Shown here one piece after another: positions 1 to 8,918 of a DNA stretch of 64,000 nucleotides. Every line of letters starts with the position of its first letter. The first letter of the stretch is position 1. The notes below the pieces were generated by a model, which did no database searches, was not told the origin of the DNA, and saw only the letters and a list, made by a program, of their open reading frames with translations. Position numbers and translations under genes: made by a program. Source of the stretch: Roseitranquillus sp963749675 (GTDB lineage: Bacteria; Pseudomonadota; Alphaproteobacteria; Rhodobacterales; Rhodobacteraceae). The DNA is taken from assembly GCA_963749675.1 (NCBI GenBank), contig CAVVNT010000002.1:310001-374000 (forward strand), written 5' to 3'.

Positions 1-2
1 AC

Positions 3-1427
3 GCGAAACCCTTAGAACCGACATACTTCAACGAGATGTATCAGGGGGATGGCGTACGCCCCCCATACGCGAGCGTCGAAGCATGGTCGCGAGACATGCC
101 GCCCGAACTGCGCAACATGAAGCAGTCCGAGGCGGAGGCCCTGTTCCGACGCATCGGAATAACCTTCGCTGTCTACGGCGAGGGCGGTGACCCCGATCGG
201 CTCATCCCGTTCGACATGTTTCCCCGCGTCTTCAGTGCGCAGGAATGGTTCCGGCTCGAACGCGGCATCAAGCAGCGGGCGCGGGCACTGAACGCGTTTC
301 TCGTCGACGTCTACAAGCGCGGCGAGATCGTGCGGTCGGGCCGGATCCCGGCCGAGCTCGTCTACTGCAACGAAGCGTTCGAGGCGGCGGTCTGCGGCTT
401 TCGCCCGCCGCGCGGCGTCTACAGCCATATCGTCGGCATCGACCTGGTGCGGACGGGGCCGGACGAATTCTATGTTCTCGAGGACAATTGCCGCACCCCC
501 TCCGGCGTCAGCTACATGCTGGAGAACCGCGAGATCATGATGCGGATGTTCCCGCAGCTCTTCCGCGAGAACCGCATCGCCCCGGTCGAGAACTATCCGC
601 AGCTGCTGAAACGGACGCTGGCGTCGGTCGCGCCGGCGAAATGCGATGGCGAGCCGAGGGTGGTTATCCTGACGCCGGGGCATTTCAACAGCGCCTACTA
701 CGAGCACTCGTTCCTCGCCGACATGATGGGCGTCGAGCTGGTCGAAGGGGCCGACCTGTTTGTGGACGGCGACTTCTGCTGGATGCGCACGACGCAGGGG
801 CCGAAGAAGGTCGACGTGATCTACCGCCGGCTGGACGACGCCTTCATCGACCCGCTGTGCTTCCGGCCGGACTCCATGCTGGGCATCCCCGGGCTGATGA
901 ACGTCTACCGCACGGGCGGCGTCGCGATCTGCTCGGCCCCCGGGGCCGGCGTCGCGGACGACAAGGCGATCTATACCTTCGTGCCCGAGATGGTGCGATT
1001 CTACTTGGGCGAGGAGCCGATCCTGCAGAACGTCCCGACTTGGCAATGCGCCAAGGAGGACGACCGCGCCTACGTGCTGGAGCGTCTGCCGGAACTTGTG
1101 GTCAAGGAGGTCCACGGCTCGGGAGGGTACGGGATGCTGGTCGGGCCGAAGGCGGACAAGGCGACGGTCGAGGCGTTCGCCACGCTGATCCGCGAGAACC
1201 CGCATAACTACATCGCGCAGCCGACGCTGGCGCTATCCACCTGTCCGAGCTTCGTCGAGGAAGGCATCGCGCCGCGGCACGTCGATCTGCGGCCCTATTG
1301 CCTCGTCGGGGAGTCCATCGAGCTGGTGCCGGGCGGGCTGACGCGGGTGGCGCTGAAGAAGGGATCGCTGGTCGTGAACTCGTCGCAGGGCGGCGGCGTC
1401 AAGGACACCTGGGTGCTGGCCGACTGA
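3..1427 (+). CDS. Circularly permuted ATP-grasp protein (DUF404/DUF407), 5' end outside window
   Basis: Member of the circularly permuted ATP-grasp family, predicted to form an amide or peptide-type bond with ATP; the substrate is unknown. The frame is open from base 3, and the residues just before the first ATG (position 36) read YFNEMY, which resembles the family's conserved N-terminal FDEMY motif, so the true start probably lies left of the window. The visible 474 residues contain family features such as RGIKQRARALNAFL near the N-terminus and the C-terminal half with VVKEVHGSGGYGM and a DLRPYCLVG segment. Its stop overlaps the next start (ATGA at 1425-1429), so it is the first visible gene of the Anbu operon (ATP-grasp, alpha-E, transglutaminase, Anbu). 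Family call is firm; the reaction is an inference. Confidence 0.9.
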   Translation, partial: AKPLEPTYFNEMYQGDGVRPPYASVEAWSRDMPPELRNMKQSEAEALFRRIGITFAVYGEGGDPDRLIPFDMFPRVFSAQEWFRLERGIKQRARALNAFLVDVYKRGEIVRSGRIPAELVYCNEAFEAAVCGFRPPRGVYSHIVGIDLVRTGPDEFYVLEDNCRTPSGVSYMLENREIMMRMFPQLFRENRIAPVENYPQLLKRTLASVAPAKCDGEPRVVILTPGHFNSAYYEHSFLADMMGVELVEGADLFVDGDFCWMRTTQGPKKVDVIYRRLDDAFIDPLCFRPDSMLGIPGLMNVYRTGGVAICSAPGAGVADDKAIYTFVPEMVRFYLGEEPILQNVPTWQCAKEDDRAYVLERLPELVVKEVHGSGGYGMLVGPKADKATVEAFATLIRENPHNYIAQPTLALSTCPSFVEEGIAPRHVDLRPYCLVGESIELVPGGLTRVALKKGSLVVNSSQGGGVKDTWVLAD

Positions 1428-2383
1428 TGCTGCTCTCCCGCACCGCCGAGAACCTGTACTGGATGACCCGCTACCTGGAGCGGGCCGAGACGATGGCGCG
1501 CCTGCTGGACGTCGGCGTCCGGACGTCGCTGACGCCGAACATCGGCGGCGGCTACCGCAACGAATGGCATTCCGTCCTGCTCTCCTCCGGCACCGCGCCC
1601 GACTACACGCAGAAGTACGGCGAGGTCCGGGAGCGGGACGTCGTCACGCACCTGTTCTTCGACGAGGAGAACTCGTCGTCGGTGAGCTCATGCCTGATGC
1701 GCGCCCGGGAGAACGGGCGCATCGTCCGAACCGCGCTCACGACGCAGATGTGGGACGCGCTCAACAGCGCCTGGACCGAGCTGCGCGAGATCAAGCGGAC
1801 CGAGCGGTCGAAGCTTGCCATCAACGACCTGATCGAGTGGACGCAGCGGGCGACGGCGCTGCTGCGCGGCACGCTGAGCCTGACGCACCTCAGGAACGAC
1901 GGCTACGATTTCCTGCACCTCGGATACTTCATCGAGAGATCCGACTCGACGGCGCGACTGCTCGACGTGAAATACTACGTGCTGCTGCCGCAGGTCGAGC
2001 TCGTCGGATCGGGCCTCGACAACTATCAGTGGCGCACGCTGCTCAGGGCGATGTCGGCGCACCGGGCCTTCAACTGGGTCTATGGCGGCGAGATCACGCC
2101 GGCCAAGATCGCCGACTTCCTGATCCTGAACCGGCAGTCGCCACGCTCGCTTCTGACATCGGTCGAGGGCACGGCACACCATCTCGACCGTCTCAGCCGC
2201 GGATACGAGCGAAGGACGACGGCCCAGTCGCTCGTCCACGGCCTCCTTGGGGAACTGGCGGAGTTGCGGGTCGAGGACGTGCAGGAGGAGGGGCTGCACG
2301 AGTTCCTGACCCGCTTCGTCGACAGCAATGCCGCCGTCGCATACGCGATCCAGGAATCCTTTCTGAGCGGGGACGTGCGATGA
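1427..2383 (+). CDS. Alpha-E domain protein (DUF403)
   Basis: A 318-residue all-helical protein of the alpha-E family. It opens with MLLSRTAENLYWMTRYLERAE-type sequence, the family signature, and continues with the helical repeats (for example LHLGYFIERSDSTARLLDV). Alpha-E proteins have no demonstrated activity; they co-occur with circularly permuted ATP-grasp enzymes and transglutaminase-like proteins. The ATG at 1427 overlaps the upstream stop by ATGA, and its own stop overlaps the next ATG (2380-2383), so the three genes are translationally coupled. An open frame extends upstream to 1298, but that part is the out-of-frame shadow of the ATP-grasp gene. Confidence 0.92.
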   Translation: MLLSRTAENLYWMTRYLERAETMARLLDVGVRTSLTPNIGGGYRNEWHSVLLSSGTAPDYTQKYGEVRERDVVTHLFFDEENSSSVSSCLMRARENGRIVRTALTTQMWDALNSAWTELREIKRTERSKLAINDLIEWTQRATALLRGTLSLTHLRNDGYDFLHLGYFIERSDSTARLLDVKYYVLLPQVELVGSGLDNYQWRTLLRAMSAHRAFNWVYGGEITPAKIADFLILNRQSPRSLLTSVEGTAHHLDRLSRGYERRTTAQSLVHGLLGELAELRVEDVQEEGLHEFLTRFVDSNAAVAYAIQESFLSGDVR

Positions 2384-3297
2384 GACTCTCCGTCCGCCAT
2401 GTCACGCGCTACTCGTTCGCGCAGCCGATGCGCGGCGTCGTGCAGAGCCACCGGCTGATGCCGGCGAGCTTCGAGGGCCAGAGGGTCGTCGACTGGAACG
2501 TCGCGGCCGAAGGTGCGGTCTTCGGCGCCTACTTCACCGACGGGGCGGGGGACATCCTTCGCACGATGTCGGTGCTGGGACCCGTCGAGGCGTTGACGGT
2601 CGACGTCTCGGGCGAGGTCGAGACCGTCGATACCGCGGGCGTGCTGCGCAGTCACCGCGAGGCGGTCCCGCCGATGGTCTACCTGCGCTCCACGCGAGCG
2701 ACGCGATCCGACGTGGCGCTGACGGAACTCGCTGCGTCGGTCGCGGAAGACCTGCAGCCGCTGGAGAAGGCCCATGGGCTGGCAACGGCAGTTGCGGATG
2801 CGATCGTCTACGAGCCGGGCCGGACGTCGGAGGCAACGACCGCCGCGGAGGCGCTGGCGACGGGCGCCGGCGTCTGCCAGGACCACACGCACGCCCTGAT
2901 CGCCACGGCGCTGATCGCCGGCCTCCCGGCGCGCTACGTCACCGGCTACCTGCTGAGCGGGCAGGAGATGTGGTCCGAGCAGTCTCCCTCTGGCCAGAGC
3001 CAGCAGCTGGGCGAGATGCGGCAGTCGCAGGGCCATGAAGTCCCCGACGAGCAGGAAAGCGCCGAGCGCCAGGTCCTGCGCTCGGGCGAGGCGAGCCACG
3101 CCTGGGCGGAAGTCTGGGTCAGCGGACTCGGATGGGTCGGCTTCGACGCCGCGAACCGCTGCTGCCCGAACGATCGCTACATCCGGCTGGGCTCGGGCTT
3201 CGATGCGGCCAGCGCGGCGCCGATCCGCGGCGTGGCCCAAGGCATCGGGGAAGAGGCGCTGGACGTCACCGTGGCTGTGAGCCAGGTGCAGCAATAG
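2380..3297 (+). CDS. Transglutaminase-like cysteine protease of the Anbu operon
   Basis: A 305-residue protein with the N-terminal beta domain (MRLSVRHVTRYSFAQP) and the transglutaminase-like core typical of bacterial proteins encoded beside alpha-E and ATP-grasp genes. The catalytic triad is visible: Cys about residue 166 in GVCQDHTH, His about 240 in ASHAWAEVWV, and Asp in GWVGFDAANR. Between Cys and His, residues about 195-234 form a Gln/Glu/Ser-rich stretch (WSEQSPSGQSQQLG onward) that looks like an inserted flexible loop. No signal peptide is seen, so it probably acts in the cytoplasm. Start at 2380 overlaps the previous stop. It may cleave or transfer amide bonds made by the ATP-grasp partner; that is inference. 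Confidence 0.9.
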   Translation: MRLSVRHVTRYSFAQPMRGVVQSHRLMPASFEGQRVVDWNVAAEGAVFGAYFTDGAGDILRTMSVLGPVEALTVDVSGEVETVDTAGVLRSHREAVPPMVYLRSTRATRSDVALTELAASVAEDLQPLEKAHGLATAVADAIVYEPGRTSEATTAAEALATGAGVCQDHTHALIATALIAGLPARYVTGYLLSGQEMWSEQSPSGQSQQLGEMRQSQGHEVPDEQESAERQVLRSGEASHAWAEVWVSGLGWVGFDAANRCCPNDRYIRLGSGFDAASAAPIRGVAQGIGEEALDVTVAVSQVQQ

Positions 3298-3368
3298 CGC
3301 GATTGGGATTGTAGCACGGGCTCGGAACCATTAGAGGTTCCGGCGTATTCCCGCCCGGATATCTCATC

Positions 3369-4095
3369 ATGACATATTGCGTCGGCCTGCTCCTCAACGA
3401 AGGGATGGTTCTGCTGTCGGACACCCGGACCAACGCCGGCCTCGACAACGTCTCGATCTATCGCAAGATGTTCATCTTCGAAGAGCCGGGGGAGCGGGTC
3501 GTCGTGATCATGACGGCCGGCAGCCTGTCCACCACGCAGACGACGCTGGCGCGGCTGGAGGAGGCGATCGAAGTCCCCGAGCCTGACCCGGCGGCCAGCA
3601 TCATGCATGCCGAGACCATGCTGGGTGTCGCGCGCATCGTCGGTGGCACTCTGGCGGAAACCGCGGCGGAGATACGTGGCCGCATGCCGGAGCAGGGACC
3701 GCCGACCTCGGCGACCATGATCGTGGCCGGCCAGCGCCGCGGCGGGACGATGCGGATGTTCCTGATCTACCCGGAAGGCAACTTCATCGAAGCCACGGAG
3801 GACACGCCGTATCTGCAGATCGGTGAGCACAAGTACGGCAAGCCGATCCTCGACCGTGTGGTGACGCCGGCCACGACGCTGGATCAGGGCAGGAAGGCGG
3901 CGCTCCTCAGCATGGATTCCACGCTGCGCTCGAACCTGTCGGTGGGCATGCCGCTCGATCTTGCGGTGATCGAGAAGGATACGTTCGAGGTCGGGCATCG
4001 CCGGCGCTTTCTCGACCAGGACGAGGATTTCCGGAAGATGAGCGCGGGATGGTCGTCAGCCCTGCGCGAGGCGTTCAGCGCAATCGGGATTCTGA
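3369..4095 (+). CDS. Anbu proteasome-like peptidase (COG3484), frameshift near 3' end
   Basis: Ancestral beta-subunit type of the Ntn-hydrolase/proteasome family. After Met removal the N-terminal Thr2 (MTYCVG) would be the nucleophile, with Asp18 (SDTRTN) and Lys33 (YRKMF) as the other active-site residues. The similarity runs to SAGWSSALREAF; then the frame continues open through the opposite-strand lipase to 5066. Dropping one G from the GGG at 4086-4088 gives a TGA at 4093-4095 and a protein of about 241 residues, the normal family size, ending just before the lipase stop. It lies 71 bases after the transglutaminase gene, the last member of the ATP-grasp/alpha-E/transglutaminase/Anbu neighbourhood. 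Physiological substrate unknown. Confidence 0.88.
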
Positions 4096-4109
4096 GATGC
4101 AGGGGCGCG

Positions 4110-5057
4110 TCAGGCCGCCCGGGAATCCGGCGGCCGGATGAAGTGTGCGACCGCTGTGTCGAGGAAGCGATCGCGGAACTCCGGTCGCTCCATCATCAAC
4201 TCGTGTCGCGCTCCATCCATAATGTCGAGGCGGCCGCCCGGCCACCGCCGCATGATGCAGTGGACCGCGTCGGGATCAACGATCTCCTCCCTGCTGCCCA
4301 ACATCGCCAGGCACCGATAGGCCGGCGGCGGGAGGACACGCAGGCTGCGCATCTCGCGCAAGGCGGCGAAAAGCCAAGAGAGGCTTGGTCCGCCGAGAGA
4401 GAGCTCCGAGTGCTCGCGCGTCTGGGCTTGCATCCAGTCGAACGTGCTCTCGCTCGTGGTCAGCAAGTTGACGTCGAAGGCAGTGCCGGCGACATACGGC
4501 GCAGCGCTGGTCCCCGGTGTGTATCGGTCGCCCCGACCGATCGCGCGACCGATCCACGAGACGCTCCAAGCGAGCGGGCGTGTCATCGGCGACATCTCGA
4601 TCCCCCACATCGGCGCGCTGAACGCCGCCGCGTCGACGTCGAGACCGCGATGCAGCGAACGAAGGCCGATGCAACCGCCCATCGAGTGCCCGATGAGATA
4701 GAAGGGGCGCGGCAGCCCCAATTCGATCGCGAAATCGCGCAGCGCCGCCGCGTCGAGCTGGTAGTCGGCGAAGTCGGAAACGTGCCCGGTCAGAGCGTCC
4801 GGCAGGGCACGGTCCGAGAGGCCCTGACCACGCCAGTCCATCGTAACGACGGCAAGTCCTCTTGCATGCAGATCGCGCGCCACGCGCGAGTATTTTTCCA
4901 CGAATTCCGTCCGTCCGGAGAACAGCAGGACGGTGCCTGCCTCGGCATCGGGCCAGGCGGCCGCTCGCAAGCGCACGCCGTCCGCGGCTCTCAGCCATCG
5001 CACCTCGACCCGATCCGGCCCGTCCGCGACGTCGCGGAAGTAGGGAGCTGCGCTCAT
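4110..5057 (-). CDS. Alpha/beta hydrolase, lysophospholipase/monoacylglycerol lipase type
   Basis: A 315-residue serine hydrolase of the PldB/monoglyceride lipase group. The nucleophile elbow is GHSMGG, preceded by the oxyanion region MDWRGQGLSDR; the acidic residue and His near the C-terminus are in the segments around EEIVDPDAV and DGARHEL. It probably hydrolyses lysophospholipids or monoacylglycerols; the substrate is not readable from sequence. The ATG is at 5055-5057, one base from the stop of the upstream SCP2 gene, so the two probably share a transcript. It converges on the Anbu gene. Confidence 0.88.
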   Translation of the reverse strand: MSAAPYFRDVADGPDRVEVRWLRAADGVRLRAAAWPDAEAGTVLLFSGRTEFVEKYSRVARDLHARGLAVVTMDWRGQGLSDRALPDALTGHVSDFADYQLDAAALRDFAIELGLPRPFYLIGHSMGGCIGLRSLHRGLDVDAAAFSAPMWGIEMSPMTRPLAWSVSWIGRAIGRGDRYTPGTSAAPYVAGTAFDVNLLTTSESTFDWMQAQTREHSELSLGGPSLSWLFAALREMRSLRVLPPPAYRCLAMLGSREEIVDPDAVHCIMRRWPGGRLDIMDGARHELMMERPEFRDRFLDTAVAHFIRPPDSRAA

Positions 5058-5058
5058 C

Positions 5059-5353
5059 TCAGCTGAGCGCAGCTCCCAGCTTCATTGCTGCCGACATGTC
5101 GCCTTCGACCTTGAGCCGGCCCTGCATGAACGCAGCCGTCGGGTCGAGGTCGCCCGTGAGGATCTCGGTGAAAGGTCTCGGCGTCGGCGGTCAGGGTGAC
5201 CTCCGTCGGGACGTCTCCGGCTCTCGCGCCTTGCTCGTCGACGACGATGGTCCCCTCGTCCTCGATCACGAACATTGCGCTGCCGTCGAAGCCATCGCCC
5301 AGTTTCGCATTCAGCTCGGTGATCGCCCGATCGATGACATCGCTCATGTTCAT
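5059..5353 (-). CDS. SCP2 sterol-carrier domain protein, one frameshift
   Basis: A small (about 97 residues) sterol-carrier-protein-2 domain protein that binds hydrophobic ligands such as acyl chains. The N-terminal part reads MSDVIDRAITELNAKLGDGF and contains the typical MFVIEDEGTIVVD strand pair. Around 5173-5177 the frame breaks: removing one base gives TFTEILTGDLDPTAAFMQGR and an end at LGAALS with TGA at 5059-5061. A single inserted base fits the length (295 bases). Two Met codons occur at the start (MNMSDV); the second may be the real one. It sits directly upstream of the lipase gene, which suggests a joint role in lipid handling. Confidence 0.82.
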
Positions 5354-5420
5354 GCTCCAGAAGAAATTGACCTTCGCCGGGGCTGGGAAATCCTCGGCGT
5401 TGGCCCTAAGTTACGCCAAT

Positions 5421-5978
5421 ATGGCGAAAGGCGCACGCATTCTCAAATCTGCCGTAGCGGCAAGCGTTCTCGCCACGGGCGTAGCGATCGCGCAGGGCGC
5501 GGTCGATCCGTTAGACGATCTCTTCACCGCGCTTCAGACTGCTGAGGGCGAAGCCGCTCGTGCTATCGAGGTGAAGATCATCGAAGAGTGGTCGAAATCG
5601 GGTTCGCCCTCCATGGACCTGTTGCTGGAGCGCGGTCGCGAGGCAATGGAGGCGGAAGACTGGAGCCTGGCGGTCGAGCACTTTTCAGCCCTGATCGACC
5701 ATGCGCCGGCGTTCGCCGAGGGTTGGAACGCACGGGCCACGGCCTATTACCAGCTTGGCCGGTTCGGGCAGGCGCTCAGCGACATTCGCAACGCGCTGGC
5801 GTTGAACCCGCGGCATTTCGGTGCGCTGTCGGGCCTTGCCATCATCATGGAGCAGCTCGGCAGGGAGGAGGCAGCGCTTGCGGCATGGCGCGCGATCGAG
5901 GACTTGTCGCCGAACCGGCCCGACATCGAGGAGACGCTTCAGCGACTGGAGCGAGATACGATGGGCCAGACCCTCTAG
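5421..5978 (+). CDS. Periplasmic TPR-repeat protein
   Basis: A 185-residue protein with an N-terminal signal peptide (MAKGARILKSAVAASVLATG followed by an AIAQG cleavage region) and at least two tetratricopeptide repeats (DWSLAVEHFSALIDHAPAFAEGWNARA and QLGRFGQALSDIRNALALNP areas). TPR modules bind partner proteins; no enzymatic motif is present. The ATG at 5421 was chosen because it starts the signal peptide; the open frame extends further upstream without similarity. The gene is divergent from the SCP2/lipase pair and 24 bases ahead of the SUV3-type helicase. Confidence 0.85.
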   Translation: MAKGARILKSAVAASVLATGVAIAQGAVDPLDDLFTALQTAEGEAARAIEVKIIEEWSKSGSPSMDLLLERGREAMEAEDWSLAVEHFSALIDHAPAFAEGWNARATAYYQLGRFGQALSDIRNALALNPRHFGALSGLAIIMEQLGREEAALAAWRAIEDLSPNRPDIEETLQRLERDTMGQTL

Positions 5979-6002
5979 ACGATCTCGAGGAAAGGCTCCG
6001 CC

Positions 6003-8918
6003 ATGGAAGGGCGTGTCACCGCCGTCCTCGGCCCCACCAATACTGGCAAGACGCACTACGCGATCGAGCGGATGCTGGCGCATCGGACCGGCATCATCGG
6101 CCTGCCGCTCAGGTTGCTCGCCCGCGAAGTGTACGATCGGATCGTGGTCCTTCGCGGTCCTTCCGTCGTCGCTCTCGTCACCGGCGAGGAGCGGATCGTG
6201 CCGCCCCGCACGCAATGGTGGGTATGCACCGTAGAGGCGATGCCTGAAGGAATCGGCGCGGACTTCGTCGCCGTCGACGAGATCCAGCTCTGCGCGGACC
6301 CCGAGCGTGGGCACGTCTTCACCGACAGGTTGCTGAGGGTCCGAGGGCTTCATGAGACGCTGCTGCTCGGCTCCGACACGATGCGCGGGGCGATCGCCGC
6401 TCTGGTTCCCGGCGCGAGCTTCCAGAGGCGCGAGCGGTTCTCGACCCTGAACTACACCGGCAGCCGCAAACTCAGCCGGATGAAGCCGCGCAGCGCGATC
6501 GTCGGGTTCTCGGTGGAAAACGTGTACGCCATCGCCGAGCTGATCCGCCGGCAGAAGGGTGGGGCAGCCGTGGTCATGGGTGCACTGAGCCCGCGGACGA
6601 GGAACGCGCAGGTCGCGATGTACCAGAATGGCGACGTCGACTACCTTGTCGCGACCGATGCGATCGGCATGGGGCTGAACCTCGACGTCGATCACGTCGC
6701 GTTCTCGTCGACGGTCAAGTTCGACGGCCGCCGGATGCGGCCGCTGGCGGCCAACGAGCTGGCGCAGATCGCCGGACGTGCCGGGCGTTACATGAACGAC
6801 GGAACCTTCGGCGTGACGGGTGAAGCTACGCCGTTTGACGACGAAACCGTCGCGGCAATTTCGAATCACAGCTTCCGGCCGATCCGGCGGCTGCACTGGC
6901 GCAACGCCGCGCTGGAATTCGGCAGCGTGGAGGGACTGATCGCCTCGCTGGAGGCGCCGACCGACGATCCGTGGCTCGGCCGCGCGCGGGAGGCCGACGA
7001 CCTCGGCGCGGTCAAGGCGCTGGCCGAAATGGCGGAGCCGCGGGCGCGGGCGTCAAACCCCGTGTCTGTGCAGCTTCTGTGGGATGTCTGCAGGATTCCC
7101 GATTTCCGGGGCATCAGCTCGGCCGAGCACGCGGACATGCTGGCGCGGATCTTCGGCTTCCTGCACGAGCGCGGGCGTGTGCCGGACGCGTGGCTCGGCG
7201 AACAGGTGCGGCGCATCGATCGCACCGAGGGTGACATCGACACGCTGTCGAAGCGGCTGGCATACATCCGCACATGGACCTACGTCGCGCAGAGAAAGGG
7301 CTGGGTCGACGACGAAATGCGTTGGCGGGAGGAGACCCGCGCGGTAGAAGACCGACTGTCCGATGCACTGCATGGGGCTTTGACGCAGCGCTTCGTCGAC
7401 CGGAGGACGAGTGTCCTGCTGCGGCGGCTGAAGCAGAAGGAGGCTCTGGTGGCCGAATTGAACGACAAGGGCGAGGTGACGGTGGAGGGCCACCCGGTGG
7501 GGCGCCTGGAAGGGTTCAGGTTCAGCCAGGGAGCGAGCGCCACGCCGGAAGAGGCCAAGACCGTGCGTCAGGCGAGCCTGCAGGCGCTGAAGCCCGAAAT
7601 GCACCTGCGCGCCGACCGCCTCTACAACTCGCCCGACACCGAGCTCGACTTCACCGAGCAGGGCGGCCTGATGTGGGGATCGAGCGCGATCGGAAAGCTG
7701 GTCGCGGGCCCCGAGCCGCTGAAGCCGCAGGTCGTGGCCTTCGTTGACGACGAGGCAGGACCCGAAGTCGCGCAGAAGGTTCAGCGTCGCCTGCAGCATT
7801 TCATCGACCGCAAGGTCGCGACCCTCTTCGAGCCACTGATCGCGATGCAACGGGACGAGGAGTTAACCGGGCTTGCGCGCGGCTTCGCGTTCCGACTGGT
7901 TGAGGCGATGGGAGTGCTTCCGCGCGACCAGGTCGTGGCGGAGGTCAAGGAACTCGACCAGGCGGCGCGGGGTGCGCTGCGCAAGCACGGCATGCGGTTC
8001 GGGCAGTTCACGATCTTTCTTCCGGCGCTTCTGAAGCCGGCGCCGACGCGTCTGCGACTGGTCCTGTGGTCGCTGGCAAAGGGCATGGACGAGTTCCCGG
8101 AGAGCCCCCCGCCGGGCCTCGTGACGGTTCCGACAGTCGAGGGCGCGCCGGACGGCTACCACGAGATGGCAGGCTACCGGGCCGCGGGTGTCCGCGCGAT
8201 TCGCATCGACATGCTCGAGCGCCTTGCCGACATGCTGCGCACGCAGAACACAGGGAGCGGGTTCGAGGCGACGCCGGACATGCTGTCGATCACGGGCATG
8301 ACCCTGGAACAATTCGCGGACCTGATGCAGGGTCTGGGCTATCGCGCCGAACGCGGCGAGCGGCCGAAGGCAGCACGTCCGGAGCCCGCACCATGGGCGA
8401 CCGCCGATGAAGCGCCGTCTGACGCCGCGGCAACGGACGCCGGCCCGAGCGATACGGGCGCAGCGGCGGACACCACCACGCCGGAAGCCGGGTCTGCCGT
8501 GGCCCCCGAGCCCGGAGCAGCCAGCACGGAGCAGTCTGAAGTACCCGATGTGGCAGACGCAGGGAAGAAGGGCGAACCCGCTGCGGCAGACCCAGAGGTG
8601 CCGAGCGAGTCGTCAGCCGAGCCGGAGCCCGATTCAAAGGCCGAGACGCGTTCGTCCGCGGCACCGCCAGAGACCGAGGTGTTCTTCACGTTCGTCTGGG
8701 GCGGGCGGCGCAAGGACGGAGCGGGCCGGCGACCGCAACGCGGTCGAGGTGGGGATGAGCCCGCCAGCCGGCAGAAGAAGCCGGCGAGAGGCAAGCGCAA
8801 GCCGCGCGAGGAGGCGGCGCCGCACCACTACGAGGCGCGCCCGCCGCGGAAGTCGGACCGCATCGACCCCGACAATCCTTTTGCGGCGGCGCTGATGGGG
8901 CTGAAGGACAAGTCCTGA
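6003..8918 (+). CDS. SUV3-like DEAD/DEAH-type helicase
   Basis: A 971-residue superfamily 2 helicase of the type related to mitochondrial SUV3, common in alphaproteobacteria. Walker A is GPTNTGKT at residues 10-17, and the DExx-box is VDEIQL about residue 92; a helicase C domain follows with GLNLDVDHVAFSS and the motif VI-like ELAQIAGRAGR. Residues about 790-890 are an Ala/Pro/Glu-rich, low-complexity acidic stretch, followed by a basic tail (RGRGGDEPASRQKKPARGKR) likely to contact RNA. It is followed by hslR, whose start overlaps its stop, and then fdxA, an order common in Rhodobacterales. RNA unwinding in degradation or ribosome metabolism is the likely role, by family. Confidence 0.9.
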   Translation: MEGRVTAVLGPTNTGKTHYAIERMLAHRTGIIGLPLRLLAREVYDRIVVLRGPSVVALVTGEERIVPPRTQWWVCTVEAMPEGIGADFVAVDEIQLCADPERGHVFTDRLLRVRGLHETLLLGSDTMRGAIAALVPGASFQRRERFSTLNYTGSRKLSRMKPRSAIVGFSVENVYAIAELIRRQKGGAAVVMGALSPRTRNAQVAMYQNGDVDYLVATDAIGMGLNLDVDHVAFSSTVKFDGRRMRPLAANELAQIAGRAGRYMNDGTFGVTGEATPFDDETVAAISNHSFRPIRRLHWRNAALEFGSVEGLIASLEAPTDDPWLGRAREADDLGAVKALAEMAEPRARASNPVSVQLLWDVCRIPDFRGISSAEHADMLARIFGFLHERGRVPDAWLGEQVRRIDRTEGDIDTLSKRLAYIRTWTYVAQRKGWVDDEMRWREETRAVEDRLSDALHGALTQRFVDRRTSVLLRRLKQKEALVAELNDKGEVTVEGHPVGRLEGFRFSQGASATPEEAKTVRQASLQALKPEMHLRADRLYNSPDTELDFTEQGGLMWGSSAIGKLVAGPEPLKPQVVAFVDDEAGPEVAQKVQRRLQHFIDRKVATLFEPLIAMQRDEELTGLARGFAFRLVEAMGVLPRDQVVAEVKELDQAARGALRKHGMRFGQFTIFLPALLKPAPTRLRLVLWSLAKGMDEFPESPPPGLVTVPTVEGAPDGYHEMAGYRAAGVRAIRIDMLERLADMLRTQNTGSGFEATPDMLSITGMTLEQFADLMQGLGYRAERGERPKAARPEPAPWATADEAPSDAAATDAGPSDTGAAADTTTPEAGSAVAPEPGAASTEQSEVPDVADAGKKGEPAAADPEVPSESSAEPEPDSKAETRSSAAPPETEVFFTFVWGGRRKDGAGRRPQRGRGGDEPASRQKKPARGKRKPREEAAPHHYEARPPRKSDRIDPDNPFAAALMGLKDKS

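Noticed and set aside
3369..5066. A 565-residue Anbu protein with a long C-terminal extension
   Set aside because: The extension is antisense to the lipase gene; removal of one G near 4087 gives the normal 241-residue Anbu.
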